From the NCBI RefSeq assembly GCF_003858655.1, contig NZ_RQXV01000004.1:186001-250000 (forward strand): a DNA stretch of 64,000 nucleotides, written 5' to 3'. Source of the DNA: Amphritea balenae (lineage in GTDB: Bacteria; Pseudomonadota; Gammaproteobacteria; Pseudomonadales; Balneatricaceae). Position 1 is the first letter of the stretch; every line of letters starts with the position of its first letter. This document shows positions 54,345-63,895 of the stretch, piece after piece. The notes under the pieces were generated by a model. It did not search any database, was not told the origin of the DNA, and saw nothing but the letters and a program-made list of their open reading frames with translations. Position numbers and translations under genes: made by a program.

Positions 54345-55415
54345 ATGGAAAAGACCATCACAGTCCCCAGTGGTTATGTACTTTCTCTACTGCAGCAGGT
54401 GAAAAAACAGGGCTATGATCTGTCTGAACTTTTGTCGGAGTTAGGCATTGATCCCAGTGAAATAGAGATGCGTACAGAGTTCTCTGCTGTCAAATTCGGT
54501 CAGCTCTATCAACGTATTATGTGGACATCTCAGGATGAGTCCTTCGGTATGCTATCGGGGGGGCGGGTACCTAACGGTACGTTCAGGATGATGTGCCATG
54601 CCATTATTCATTGTCTGACGTTAGAACGGGCGATCTGGCGTTGTAGCTCGTTTTATGAAATATGCCGGGGGACAAAAGTTAAACCCAGTCTGGTCAGAAA
54701 AGGGCGTTTTGCCAAAATATCTTTTGCGCCAGTCAGTACCGTACCTGAAGCCGAAGTTAAAAACCTGATGGAAAATCAGATCGCCAGTGAAATTCGCACC
54801 GGCTTGTCAATGTGGCACCACTTTATCAGCTGGTTAATTGGTACCCGTCTGGATCTGAAAGCGGCGTACTTTAATTTTCCTCAGCCGGATGATGCTTATC
54901 ACTACGAAACTTTGTTTCAGTCGGAAATAAAGTTTGATCAGCATGACAATGCGATAGTGTTTCCAGCCCGTTACCTCGATTACCCTATTGTCCAGAATGA
55001 TGAGACCCTGCGAGGCTTTTTACAGACCGCCCCCTATCAGTTGATAGTGATGGTGGATAATGATCAGACCTTAACCTCTCAGGTCGTTGCCTTGTTAGGT
55101 AAAGACTTCAGTCGTGAACTGCCCGGTGCAGAAGATGTTGCCTTTAAGCTGAATATGTCTGTGTCGACTCTGCGACGCAGACTGGCCGATGAAGATAGTT
55201 CGTACCAGAAGATAAAAGATGAATGTCGCAAGAAAGCCGCAATTAACTATATGGATTCGCCTCAGCTGTCGATCAATGATGTCGCCGCACTAATGGGTTT
55301 TGATGAACCATCGGCCTTCTTCCGCTCTTTCAAGAAGTGGACAGGGATGACGCCAGGGGAGTATCGAAAGAGCGAAACATACGGCCAGAAGTACGCTCTT
55401 GGCAGTGTTAACTAG
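54345..55415 (+). CDS. AraC-family transcriptional regulator (arabinose-binding-like sensor domain)
   Basis: 356 residues. The N-terminal 200 residues form the sensor domain typical of the OruR/ArgR-like AraC subgroup, and the C-terminal domain has two helix-turn-helices: DVAFKLNMSVSTLRRRLADE and DVAALMGFDEPSAFFRSFKK, ending with WTGMTPGEYRK, the classical AraC signature. It is divergent from DUF1302/DUF1329 and probably activates them in response to their substrate. AGAGGA fits ATG 54345 better than the adjacent ATG 54342. Confidence 0.88.
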   Translation: MEKTITVPSGYVLSLLQQVKKQGYDLSELLSELGIDPSEIEMRTEFSAVKFGQLYQRIMWTSQDESFGMLSGGRVPNGTFRMMCHAIIHCLTLERAIWRCSSFYEICRGTKVKPSLVRKGRFAKISFAPVSTVPEAEVKNLMENQIASEIRTGLSMWHHFISWLIGTRLDLKAAYFNFPQPDDAYHYETLFQSEIKFDQHDNAIVFPARYLDYPIVQNDETLRGFLQTAPYQLIVMVDNDQTLTSQVVALLGKDFSRELPGAEDVAFKLNMSVSTLRRRLADEDSSYQKIKDECRKKAAINYMDSPQLSINDVAALMGFDEPSAFFRSFKKWTGMTPGEYRKSETYGQKYALGSVN

Positions 55416-55487
55416 CATTACCGCACCCGGAGTTATCCGGCTCAGGGAAGATGATGTTAAAAAAGTAAATTTTCCGTTGTTAAAGTA

Positions 55488-55515
55488 TTGACACAAACGC
55501 GAAATCCTTTAATAT
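55488..55515 (+). promoter_or_regulatory. Promoter of the tRNA cluster
   Basis: TTGACA at 55488-55493, 16-bp spacer, TAATAT at 55510-55515, then a GC-rich discriminator (ACGCC), as usual for stable RNA genes. It is 13 bases from the first tRNA. Confidence 0.7.
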
Positions 55516-55528
55516 ACGCCACCTCACT

Positions 55529-55619
55529 GGAGGGGTGGCTGAGTGGTCGAAAGCACTGGTCTTGAAAACCAGCGAGGGTTAATAGCCCTCCCAGGGTTCG
55601 AATCCCTGCCCCTCCGCCA
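55529..55619 (+). tRNA. tRNA-Ser (anticodon TGA)
   Basis: 91 bases including encoded CCA. Acceptor GGAGGGG pairs with CCCCTCC, the long variable arm (GAGGGTTAATAGCCCTC) is typical of serine tRNAs, and the anticodon loop CTTGAAA gives TGA. It reads UCA and wobble codons. Confidence 0.95.
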
Positions 55620-55635
55620 TTAAGTGAGAAAGTGT

Positions 55636-55711
55636 TCCTCGATAGCTCAGTTGGTAGAGCAGTAGACTGTTAATCTATTGGTCGCTGGTTCGAGTCCAGC
55701 TCGAGGAGCCA
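55636..55711 (+). tRNA. tRNA-Asn (anticodon GTT)
   Basis: 76 bases with encoded CCA. Acceptor TCCTCGA pairs with TCGAGGA; D-loop AGCTCAGTTGGTAGAGC and the anticodon loop CTGTTAA give GTT. 16 bases after tRNA-Ser. Confidence 0.95.
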
Positions 55712-55714
55712 GAT

Positions 55715-55790
55715 GGGACGTTAGCTCAGTTGGTAGAGCAGTTGGCTTTTAACCAATTGGTCATAGGTTCGAATCCTATACGTCCCACCA
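55715..55790 (+). tRNA. tRNA-Lys (anticodon TTT), copy 1
   Basis: 76 bases with encoded CCA. Acceptor GGGACGT pairs with ACGTCCC; anticodon loop CTTTTAA gives TTT. Starts three bases after tRNA-Asn. Confidence 0.95.
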
Positions 55791-55846
55791 CTTTTTCTTT
55801 TGAGTAATCTTAAGAATTTGTGGAATGGGGAAAAGAAGTCCGGTGT

Positions 55847-55922
55847 GGGACGTTAGCTCAGTTGGTAGAGCAGTTGGCTTTTAACCAATTGGTCATAGGT
55901 TCGAATCCTATACGTCCCACCA
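55847..55922 (+). tRNA. tRNA-Lys (anticodon TTT), copy 2
   Basis: Identical in all 76 bases to copy 1, 56 bases downstream. Followed by a terminator and by repeats that contain its 3' end. Confidence 0.95.
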
Positions 55923-55932
55923 CTTCTACAAT

Positions 55933-55957
55933 AAGCCGCTTAGATGCGGTTTTTTTG
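55933..55957 (+). terminator. Terminator after tRNA-Lys copy 2
   Basis: AAGCCGC-TTAGAT-GCGG then T7. The short stem and T run are typical after tRNA operons. Confidence 0.7.
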
Positions 55958-56102
55958 TGTCTGAAAAAAGTGAAGAGTAAGCTCGTATAGGATGAGAACC
56001 GTAAAAGGTTCGAGCCGAGCGCAGCGAGACAACCGAGGAGCCTGCGACGATGGCCCGGAGGGCGCAGTAATCCTATACGTCCCACCACTTCTTATAGAAC
56101 AG

Positions 56103-56123
56103 CCACCGTAAGGTGGTTTTTTT
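56103..56123 (+). terminator. Terminator after repeat copy 1
   Basis: CCACC-GTAA-GGTGG then T7. Confidence 0.8.
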
Positions 56124-56261
56124 ATGCCCAAAATATGTGGCGAGGATAGGATGAGAACCGTAAAAGGTTCGAGCCGAGCGCAGCGAGACAACCGAGGAGC
56201 TTGCGACGATGGCCCGGAGGGCGCAGTAATCCTATACGTCCCACCACTTCTTATAGAACAG

Positions 56262-56282
56262 CCACCGTAAGGTGGTTTTTTT
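56262..56282 (+). terminator. Terminator after repeat copy 2
   Basis: Same CCACC-GTAA-GGTGG then T7 as after copy 1, 159 bases on. Copy 3 lacks it; its downstream sequence instead resembles the flank of tRNA-Lys copy 2. Confidence 0.8.
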
Positions 56283-56503
56283 ATGCCTAAAATATGTGGT
56301 GAGGATAGGATGAGAACCGTAAAAGGTTCGAGCCGAGCGTAGCGAGACAACCGAGGAGCCTGCGACGATGGCCTGGAGGGCGCAGTAATCCTATACGTCC
56401 CACCACTTCTACAATCAGCCGCCGCTTTTGGTTGAATAGGTTGCTACTTCGTAGCTTTAAGGTCGTGCTTTTTCTTTTTCTGGCAGGAATCGAAAGTTCT
56501 GTT

Positions 56504-57022
56504 CTAGCTACTCTCTTTTGCTTCCCGGTACTCAATACCCGTAATTTCATACCAGGCTTCGTTGCCATCCGGACGCAGAATTGAGAATTCATCGCCTAAA
56601 TGTTTTTTTAGCAGCTGTTTGGCCATAGGGGAATCCATGCTTATGTAGCCTGGGGTTTGGCCGATTTCATCGGGGCCTACAATGCGGTAACAGCCTTCGT
56701 GGTCCTGTTCATCCATTACGGTTACCCAGGCGCCGAAGAAAACGGTGTTGCGGTCTTCCGGCAGACGATCGACCACGGTCAGTACGTCCAGACGTTTTGA
56801 CAGGTATCGTACCCGCCGATCTATTTCACGTAGCTGTTTTTTACCGTATATATATTCGGCATTTTCTGAGCGATCTCCCTGTGCAGCGGCCTCTTTTACT
56901 GACTGAGTAATCGCGGGCCGTTTCACCTTCCACAGATATTTCAGCTCATCATTCAGTGCTTTAGCACCGGCAGCGGTTATATAGCGGGATTTTGGCTCTG
57001 CGGGTTCTCTGTAGCGTCCCAT
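56504..57022 (-). CDS. greB: Transcription elongation factor GreB
   Basis: 172 residues. The N-terminal coiled coil carries the acidic tip (QGDRSENAEYIYGKKQLREI, with DxxE residues that act in the polymerase secondary channel), and the C-terminal FKBP-like domain ends SPMAKQLLKKHLGDEF. GreB stimulates RNA cleavage in stalled polymerase complexes. The N-terminal GRYREPAEPKSRYIT is the GreB rather than GreA type. The gene runs towards the tRNA repeats, 98 bases from the last one, with no obvious terminator between. Confidence 0.93.
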   Translation of the reverse strand: MGRYREPAEPKSRYITAAGAKALNDELKYLWKVKRPAITQSVKEAAAQGDRSENAEYIYGKKQLREIDRRVRYLSKRLDVLTVVDRLPEDRNTVFFGAWVTVMDEQDHEGCYRIVGPDEIGQTPGYISMDSPMAKQLLKKHLGDEFSILRPDGNEAWYEITGIEYREAKESS

Positions 57023-57118
57023 GAAAGAATAATTTCCTCTAAAGAATTCGGCGCCAGGGCCGACTTAAACTAATCTTAGAATAAGCTCTTACTTTACCTT
57101 AGAACATGCCGGTATTTC

Positions 57119-57547
57119 ATGCAGATTGAACGGATAGAACAACAGATAGAGAGTTATACCTCGTCGTTAACCCATGCGGTTAACGAGGGCCGGGGTGCGC
57201 AGTTCTCTATGTTGCTGAGTCTGATCAATAATGCTGAAGGGCTGGTGCAGAAAAAAGCTCAAGCCAGTAGTACGGAGTTTCGTCTTCCTGAAGAGGAGGG
57301 GCTGCAATACCCTGATCCTGACAGTCTCTATAGCGAGGAGCTTGTCGGGCGTTTAAATCGTTCAGTGACAGAAACTCAGCAAGGTGAATTTGCTTATCTG
57401 TTGAGTCACCTTGAGAGTCGATCAGCAAGCCCGGTCAATGTGCAACTGAATCAGGATTACTTTGCTAAGGTGGGGCTGGCATCAGCCGGTCGACTGATGC
57501 TGGATGAGATTGATCGTTCGGGTCAGCAGTTCAGTGCGCAGGCTTAA
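57119..57547 (+). CDS. Conserved hypothetical protein (VC2046-like)
   Basis: 142 residues, soluble and acidic, no cysteines. The segment LTHAVNEGRGAQFSMLLSLI is reminiscent of VC2046/SO_2500-type proteins of gammaproteobacteria, which have no known function; the match is from memory of the pattern and is tentative. It is divergent from greB with 96 bases between starts and convergent with the next gene. Confidence 0.6.
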   Translation: MQIERIEQQIESYTSSLTHAVNEGRGAQFSMLLSLINNAEGLVQKKAQASSTEFRLPEEEGLQYPDPDSLYSEELVGRLNRSVTETQQGEFAYLLSHLESRSASPVNVQLNQDYFAKVGLASAGRLMLDEIDRSGQQFSAQA

Positions 57548-57580
57548 GTTAAGAGCGTCTGGATTCTTCTGAATCTCGCT

Positions 57581-57967
57581 TTAAGTACGCCACTGAATCT
57601 TCTCAGTGTTGCCCTGTTCTATCTTCCACCATTCATCCGGGTCATCACCGGTGTTCCAGCCACTGGCGATACAGCGTATCTGGGTGTCCAGTTCACTGGC
57701 GGCTTGTTTGGCGCAGTCCAGATCCTGCATCCAGGGGGTTTGATCTGAGTTAAACCAGACGCTGGTCCAGGCTTTTCCCGATACCTTTTCATGTACCATC
57801 ACCGGGACTTCCTGTTGATCCAGCATGCCAATAAAATGATGGACTTGTCCCTGTTCATAATCTCGGTGGAGAGTGTGGCAAACCTGTTCCAGCCACTTGA
57901 TAATCTGATCCAGTGAGCGGTCTTTGATATATATTTCGATATCCGGGTGGCGTTGAGTGTCAGTCAT
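57581..57967 (-). CDS. Conserved hypothetical protein
   Basis: 128 residues, acidic, rich in Trp (SVWFNSDQTPWMQDLDCA and DDPDEWWKIEQG). No signal peptide or membrane segment. No family recognised. Its ATG overlaps the end of the upstream small membrane protein by eight bases, so the two are co-translated and may work together. Confidence 0.65.
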   Translation of the reverse strand: MTDTQRHPDIEIYIKDRSLDQIIKWLEQVCHTLHRDYEQGQVHHFIGMLDQQEVPVMVHEKVSGKAWTSVWFNSDQTPWMQDLDCAKQAASELDTQIRCIASGWNTGDDPDEWWKIEQGNTEKIQWRT

Positions 57968-58268
57968 CTTGAGGTCTGGTGTCAGTTAACAGAAAGCGGA
58001 ATATCCGCAGGATGCTCAGGCTAATATAGCCGAATGCGGCGGTGATTGCGCCGCCAATCGCAGTAATCAGTCCGATTAATGCGATTAATTCCCGGTGCAG
58101 GCTTTGTTGCAGAAGAAACTGGGCCGTAACCAATAGGAGAAAGCCCAGCAAAAAGATACCTAAGCCTGACATCAGGATGATCATGTTTTGTCTGATGTTA
58201 TCGGCGCGCCGGATCAGACGTATTCGCAGGCGATGTGTCAGGCTTTGTTTTCCGCTCGGGTTATCCAT
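57960..58268 (-). CDS. Small inner-membrane protein
   Basis: 102 residues with a basic cytosolic N-terminus (RLRIRLIRRADNIRQN) and two transmembrane helices (about 28-50 and 60-85), then a short charged end. No family recognised. It starts four bases after the rlmA stop and overlaps the next gene, so it sits in the rlmA operon. Confidence 0.65.
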   Translation of the reverse strand: MDNPSGKQSLTHRLRIRLIRRADNIRQNMIILMSGLGIFLLGFLLLVTAQFLLQQSLHRELIALIGLITAIGGAITAAFGYISLSILRIFRFLLTDTRPQDD

Positions 58269-58272
58269 TGGC

Positions 58273-59130
58273 TTAGTTACGTTTAAAGCGTGCCAGCTTA
58301 ACGTCCAGAGTGAGTTCCAGCTGCGCTAGCTGGGCTAACCTGTCTTTAGCCTGTTGGTTGATTCTCCAGCCGTGGGGAGTCATCGACAGCAGCTGCTGAA
58401 TCTGGGTCTGATCGGGTAGGGTAAACTGATAGCGAACCGTTTCAGTGTTAATAAGTGTAAACTGATCACCCAGTACCTCCGCCGGATTGAAACCGGAGTG
58501 GCGTACTTTGTCATAGATAAGTTCACGCAGTTCAAGCAGATGGTCTTCGCCGGGATAGGCGATCAATAACGCTGCATCTTGCTTCAGGGTACGGCCGAAC
58601 TCTTCGGGCATGAGTCGGCTAAACAGTACGGTTATCAGATCAAGTGAGCTGTCAGCTACCGGCATCCGGGCACCAGAGGCTACCAACCATTGTATTGCTT
58701 TGTTTTGTCCACAGGCGGCTTTTACCGCATGTTTGGAGATGTCCAGCCCTGCTAGTTGGTAACTCTGTTGCTGGTTTTCTACCTGTTGTTCTAACTGCAG
58801 CTCTAGCAGTTGCTGCATGTGGTTAGTGTAATAGCCTTCACCGCAGCCCATATCCAGTATGCGCGCATCAATGTTATTAGTCAGTTCTGCTACCCGCGTA
58901 GCAACGCTGTCTGCTAGGAGCTGATAGTGACCCAACGCCAGAAAAGCACGCCTGGCCTGTACCATCTCTGCATTATCACCGGGATCTTTAGAGCGCTTCT
59001 GATTGGCCAACAGAAGATTCCAGTAGCCTTGTTTCGCCGCATCATAGCTATGGCGGTCAGGGCACTCTAAGTGCTTTGTATCACCTTGTAAGGGTTGCAG
59101 GCAGACCGGACAGTTCAGCGCAAAAGTCAT
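58273..59130 (-). CDS. rlmA: 23S rRNA (guanine-745-N1)-methyltransferase RlmA
   Basis: 285 residues. The N-terminal zinc site CPVC...C...H (ALNCPVCLQPLQ, LECPDRHSYDAAKQGY) is followed by LLANQKRSKDPGDNAEMVQAR, a strong RlmA signature, then the SAM-binding motif ILDMGCGEGYYTN and LITVLFSRLMPEE. It methylates guanine 745 of 23S rRNA. It begins two bases after the dapE stop, an unusual pairing with the lysine pathway but common in this order of bacteria. Confidence 0.92.
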   Translation of the reverse strand: MTFALNCPVCLQPLQGDTKHLECPDRHSYDAAKQGYWNLLLANQKRSKDPGDNAEMVQARRAFLALGHYQLLADSVATRVAELTNNIDARILDMGCGEGYYTNHMQQLLELQLEQQVENQQQSYQLAGLDISKHAVKAACGQNKAIQWLVASGARMPVADSSLDLITVLFSRLMPEEFGRTLKQDAALLIAYPGEDHLLELRELIYDKVRHSGFNPAEVLGDQFTLINTETVRYQFTLPDQTQIQQLLSMTPHGWRINQQAKDRLAQLAQLELTLDVKLARFKRN

Positions 59131-59132
59131 GA

Positions 59133-60338
<1,206 letters not shown>

Positions 60339-60366
60339 TTAAGGAAGGGGCTTGCTCGTATCTTCC

Positions 60367-61398
60367 TTAGTTATGGGCGTGTAGCTCTTCGTTCAGTTCA
60401 ATCGCAGACTTATTAGTCTTTACTTCGATGCGACCGTTCTGAGAGTTACGACGGAACAGCAGATCAGGCTTGCCGGCCAGCTCAGCCGCTTTAATGGTGC
60501 TGACTTCGTTATTCTGGTCGTCCAGCAGAGTTACCTTGGAACCTGCAGTGACGTACAGACCGGCTTCAACAGTACAGCGATCGCCAAGTGGCAGACCCAG
60601 ACCGGCATTCGCGCCCAGTAGGCAGTTTTCGCCCACAGAGATAACGACATTGTTACCACCGGATAAAGTACCCATCGTTGAGCAACCGCCACCCAGGTCG
60701 GAACCGTTACCTACAACAACGCCTGCAGAGATACGGCCTTCAACCATACTGACGCCCATAGTACCGGCGTTGAAGTTGATGAAGCCTTCGTGCATAACTG
60801 TGGTGCCTTCGCCAACGTATGCGCCCAGGCGGATACGTGAGGTTGCAGCCAGACGAGTACCAGCAGGTACGACGTAGTTAGCCATTTTCGGGAATTTATC
60901 AACCGAATGAACATCGATGATGCGACCCTGAGCACGGGCAGCCAGTTGACGCTTAGGCAGATCTGCCAGAGAGATTGCGCCTTCGTTTGTCCAGGCAACG
61001 TTTGGCAGTTTACCGAACATGCCGTTCAGGTTCAGACCGTGTGGCTGTACCAGACGATGAGACAGCAGTGCCAGCTTCAGGTATACCTCAGCAGTAGACT
61101 CCGGATCCGCATCTGTTTCCAGAATGGTCAGGATCATTGGCTGCTTAGTACCTTTACAGATCTCTACAATTTCAGCCTGATCTTCAGCGTCAACAGACAG
61201 GAAAGCACCTTCCAGGTCGGTCAGCTGTGCATCGTTCAGTTCAAAGGCCTGGTTACCACCGGTATAACCGAATTTAGCTGCTACCGCTTCAATCATTGCG
61301 GCTGAAGGGGTGAGTAATGGTTGGTTGTAATATACTTCCAGTAGCTCGCCGTCAGAAGACTTGGTGCCAATACCCAGACCAAATGCAAAAGTTGTCAT
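60367..61398 (-). CDS. dapD: Tetrahydrodipicolinate N-succinyltransferase DapD
   Basis: 343 residues of the longer DapD form seen in Pseudomonas-like bacteria. A left-handed beta helix of hexapeptide repeats spans about 180-290 (RLGAYVGEGTTVMHEGFINF, VVGNGSDLGGGCSTMGTLSG). It transfers succinyl from succinyl-CoA to tetrahydrodipicolinate. The frame opens at 61410, but GGAG seven bases before ATG 61398 sets the start at MTTFAFGLGIGTKS. Confidence 0.94.
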   Translation of the reverse strand: MTTFAFGLGIGTKSSDGELLEVYYNQPLLTPSAAMIEAVAAKFGYTGGNQAFELNDAQLTDLEGAFLSVDAEDQAEIVEICKGTKQPMILTILETDADPESTAEVYLKLALLSHRLVQPHGLNLNGMFGKLPNVAWTNEGAISLADLPKRQLAARAQGRIIDVHSVDKFPKMANYVVPAGTRLAATSRIRLGAYVGEGTTVMHEGFINFNAGTMGVSMVEGRISAGVVVGNGSDLGGGCSTMGTLSGGNNVVISVGENCLLGANAGLGLPLGDRCTVEAGLYVTAGSKVTLLDDQNNEVSTIKAAELAGKPDLLFRRNSQNGRIEVKTNKSAIELNEELHAHN

Positions 61399-61545
61399 GT
61401 GTAACTCCATAGAACTTTTAAATTGTAAGTTTAAGTAGAGCTATAAGCAGCGCTTAAGTCAGGCAGCTAAATAGCACTTAAAAATTAGTTATAGGACCGG
61501 ACTCAGAATTTTTGAGCTTCTGGCTCCGGTGCTTGTTTCGTTTTA

Positions 61546-61893
61546 TCAGTCGCTGAAGAGAGCGCTGTATTCATTCTCTTTAAATCCAACCTTGTAGCTA
61601 TCGTTCTGTACCAGCACCGGACGTTTAATCAGAGTCGGGGTTGCCAGCATTTCACGTATAGCTGAGGCTTGATCAATATTGTTCTTAACTTCGTCGTCCA
61701 ACTGACGCCAGCTGGTACTACGTTTATTCAGTAGAACTTCCCAGCCCAGCTGTTCAATCCAGACGTTAAGTTGCTGTTCGGTTAGTCCATCCTTGCGGAA
61801 ATCATGGAAGCTGAATGCGACGTTATTTGTCTGCAGCCAGCGTTGCGCTTTTTTAACCGTGTCGCAATTAGCAATGCCATATAAAGTTGTCAT
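61546..61893 (-). CDS. yffB: ArsC/Spx-family protein YffB
   Basis: 115 residues of the arsenate reductase-like thioredoxin fold. The N-terminal GIANCDTVKKAQRWL carries the single conserved cysteine, followed by the FHDFRKDGLTEQQLNVWIEQ and LIKRPVLVQNDSYKVGF segments typical of YffB. A real arsenate reductase role is doubtful; position between dapC and dapD is conserved in gammaproteobacteria. The longer frame (to 61962) overlaps dapC, so ATG 61893 is used. Confidence 0.9.
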   Translation of the reverse strand: MTTLYGIANCDTVKKAQRWLQTNNVAFSFHDFRKDGLTEQQLNVWIEQLGWEVLLNKRSTSWRQLDDEVKNNIDQASAIREMLATPTLIKRPVLVQNDSYKVGFKENEYSALFSD

Positions 61894-61903
61894 AGTGATA
61901 GCC

Positions 61904-63121
61904 TTAATTCGCCAGCGATTCAACATAGCGACGGATACGCCATGCTGCTTCCACACATTCATCCTGGGTTGCTACCAGTGCCATCCGCACCCGGCCCGCG
62001 CCAGGCAGGTTGCCCTGTTCATCTTCGCGCGAAACATAGCTGCCCGGTAGGACGGTTACATTCTGCTGCTCGAATAATCCCTGGGCAAATTTATCATCGG
62101 CGATCGGCGTACCGGCCCAGAGGTAGAAACTGGCATCCGGCAGTTTTACATCCATTACCGGCTCAAGAATTTCGATTACAGCGGCGAATTTATCGCGGTA
62201 TTTATCGCGATTTTCCAATACATGGGCTTCATCTCCCCAGGCACTGATGCTGGCCATCTGCGTAGGCAGTGACATTGCGCAGCCATGATAAGTTCGGTAG
62301 CTTAGAAACGGCTTTATCAGGCTGGCATCACCAGCGACAAAGCCAGACCGTAGTCCCGGCAGGTTTGAACGCTTCGATAAACTATGGAATACCATGCAGT
62401 TTTTATAATTGTTACGGCCGATCTTTGCACAAGCTTCCAGCAAACCGGCTGGTGGAGTTGCTTCATCAAAGTAGATCTCTGAATAACACTCGTCCGACGC
62501 CAGAATAAAATTGTATTTATCAGATAGTCTGATCAGCTTAATCAGTGTGTCAGCATCTGTCACTGCCCCGGTTGGGTTGCTGGGCGAACATAAAAATAGC
62601 AGCTGACAGCGTTGCCAAACAGATTCAGGTACAGCGTCGAAATCCGGAACAAAGTTATTCTCTGCTACACAGTTCAGGTAGTAAGGTTCAGCACCGGAAA
62701 GGTAGGCCGCCCCTTCATAGATCTGATAGAACGGGTTTGGTGAAACCAGTAACGGTGTTTCACCGCTTTCAGGGGCGCGGTTTATAGCCGCCTGGGTGAA
62801 CGCGAAAATGGCCTCCCGGGTACCATTAACCGGCAGGACATGCTGTTCAGCCGTCAGACTGCCCGCTTCAAGACTAAAACGCTGAGTCGCCCAGTTGGCA
62901 ATCGCCTGACGCAGTTCAATTGTGCCTGCGGTGGTCGGGTAATTAGCCAGCTTATCCAGATTGCGGGTGAATTCATCCATTACAAATTCAGGCGATGGAT
63001 GCTTAGGTTCGCCAATGGATAGTGCGATATGTTCAATATCGGCCGGTGGTGTTACCTCGGCTTTCAGCTTAGCCAGTTTTTCGAACGGATATGGCTGTAG
63101 CTTATGCAGATCTGGATTCAT
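61904..63121 (-). CDS. dapC: Succinyldiaminopimelate transaminase DapC
   Basis: 405-residue class I PLP aminotransferase. The start MNPDLHKLQPYPFEKLAKLK is the DapC N-terminus; a longer frame upstream lacks similarity. PLP contacts: NGTREAIFAF, SPSNPTGAVT, ASDECYSEIYFD, and the Schiff-base Lys in SLSKRSNLPGLRSG. AAGG precedes ATG 63121. It heads the dapC-yffB-dapD-dapE-rlmA run of minus-strand genes for lysine and peptidoglycan. Confidence 0.93.
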   Translation of the reverse strand: MNPDLHKLQPYPFEKLAKLKAEVTPPADIEHIALSIGEPKHPSPEFVMDEFTRNLDKLANYPTTAGTIELRQAIANWATQRFSLEAGSLTAEQHVLPVNGTREAIFAFTQAAINRAPESGETPLLVSPNPFYQIYEGAAYLSGAEPYYLNCVAENNFVPDFDAVPESVWQRCQLLFLCSPSNPTGAVTDADTLIKLIRLSDKYNFILASDECYSEIYFDEATPPAGLLEACAKIGRNNYKNCMVFHSLSKRSNLPGLRSGFVAGDASLIKPFLSYRTYHGCAMSLPTQMASISAWGDEAHVLENRDKYRDKFAAVIEILEPVMDVKLPDASFYLWAGTPIADDKFAQGLFEQQNVTVLPGSYVSREDEQGNLPGAGRVRMALVATQDECVEAAWRIRRYVESLAN

Positions 63122-63475
63122 TGAAATGCCTTGTTGTTTTGAGAACCTGCGAATAAGTCCCGGATTTTCTCTGTGGGCAATAAAACGGCTTGATGCGCGA
63201 AAGGCCGTGCAGCGGAATGACGAGTCCTTTTCAAGCGGCCTGACAAAGCAGAAAGTCGTTTTAGTGCCCACCCTACGAGGCGTTCGGGACTTGTTCGTAG
63301 GTTCCTAGTAAAAAGAGCGGAAATTATACCGGAAGGGAGGCTGTGGGCCAACGAAACCGCTACTTTAAGCAAAATTCTGTCTATATTTAGTAAATACAGA
63401 CAGTAACTACGTGACAATAATTAATGAAGATCATAGTCTTAGGGTTAGGAGCATTAGCAAATGGAGTGAGTCATA

Positions 63476-63829
63476 GTGCTATCAGATAATCGATTGCACC
63501 CCCGGGTTGCGACGGATATTTCGGTTAAAGTCGGTATTCCCGGCGACAATAGTGGTGCCAGGATAATAGATATCAGTTTGGGTGGAATTACCATCAGTGG
63601 TTCGGATGAACTGGCGCAGGTATTGACGCTGGATCAGGAAAACCCTTCTGTGATTCGTGAACATGTAATCAGTTTTAGTTTGCCAAGCAGTGAGTTCAGT
63701 GAGGTGTGTCGGCTGGTTAATATCCGACGGTTATCTCAGAGCAAATTTGAGTTTGGTATGAAATTTGTTGATTTGAATTCAAGGGATGTCGCCAGCATCT
63801 CAGATTATATTAATAACCATGTACTTTGA
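63476..63829 (+). CDS. PilZ-domain protein
   Basis: 117 residues, a single PilZ domain. RLHPR (RxxxR) at residues 6-10 and DISLGG (DxSxxG) near residue 32 are the c-di-GMP contact motifs, and the last part is FGMKFVDLNSRDVASI. It begins with GTG 63476 behind GGAGTGAG. This is the second PilZ protein in the window, and, unlike the first, it has no extra N-terminal domain. The target is unknown. A strong terminator follows. Confidence 0.82.
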   Translation: MLSDNRLHPRVATDISVKVGIPGDNSGARIIDISLGGITISGSDELAQVLTLDQENPSVIREHVISFSLPSSEFSEVCRLVNIRRLSQSKFEFGMKFVDLNSRDVASISDYINNHVL

Positions 63830-63865
63830 GTATTAACTTTTAAGTTATAAGTCGTAAGCGTAAAG

Positions 63866-63890
63866 AAGCCCGGATTAACCGGGCTTTTTT
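63866..63890. terminator. Rho-independent terminator after the PilZ gene
   Basis: AGCCCGG-ATTAA-CCGGGCT then T6. It lies between two convergent genes. Confidence 0.88.
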
Positions 63891-63895
63891 GTGTA

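Larger units (their letters stand above)
55988..56405 (+). repeat. Three tandem 159-bp repeats carrying the 3' end of tRNA-Lys (rtT-like)
   Basis: A 100-bp body occurs at 55988-56087, 56147-56246 and 56306-56405, exactly 159 bases apart, differing at only a few positions. Each body ends in the last 19 bases of tRNA-Lys including CCA, and the identity continues five bases past it (24-base match to 55904-55927). The body starts with an inverted copy of the same tRNA arm (ATAGGAT with ATCCTAT), so each transcript would close into a hairpin ending in a tRNA-like tail. Copies 1 and 2 are followed by a terminator (56103-56123, 56262-56282). The architecture resembles the rtT repeats at E. coli tyrT, though the sequence is not claimed to be homologous. 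Confidence 0.85.

Noticed and set aside
55858-56592. ORFs across the tRNA-Lys and tail repeats
   Set aside because: They are read through tRNA and repeat DNA on the opposite strand, repeat themselves with the 159-bp period, and overlap greB; best explained as artefacts.
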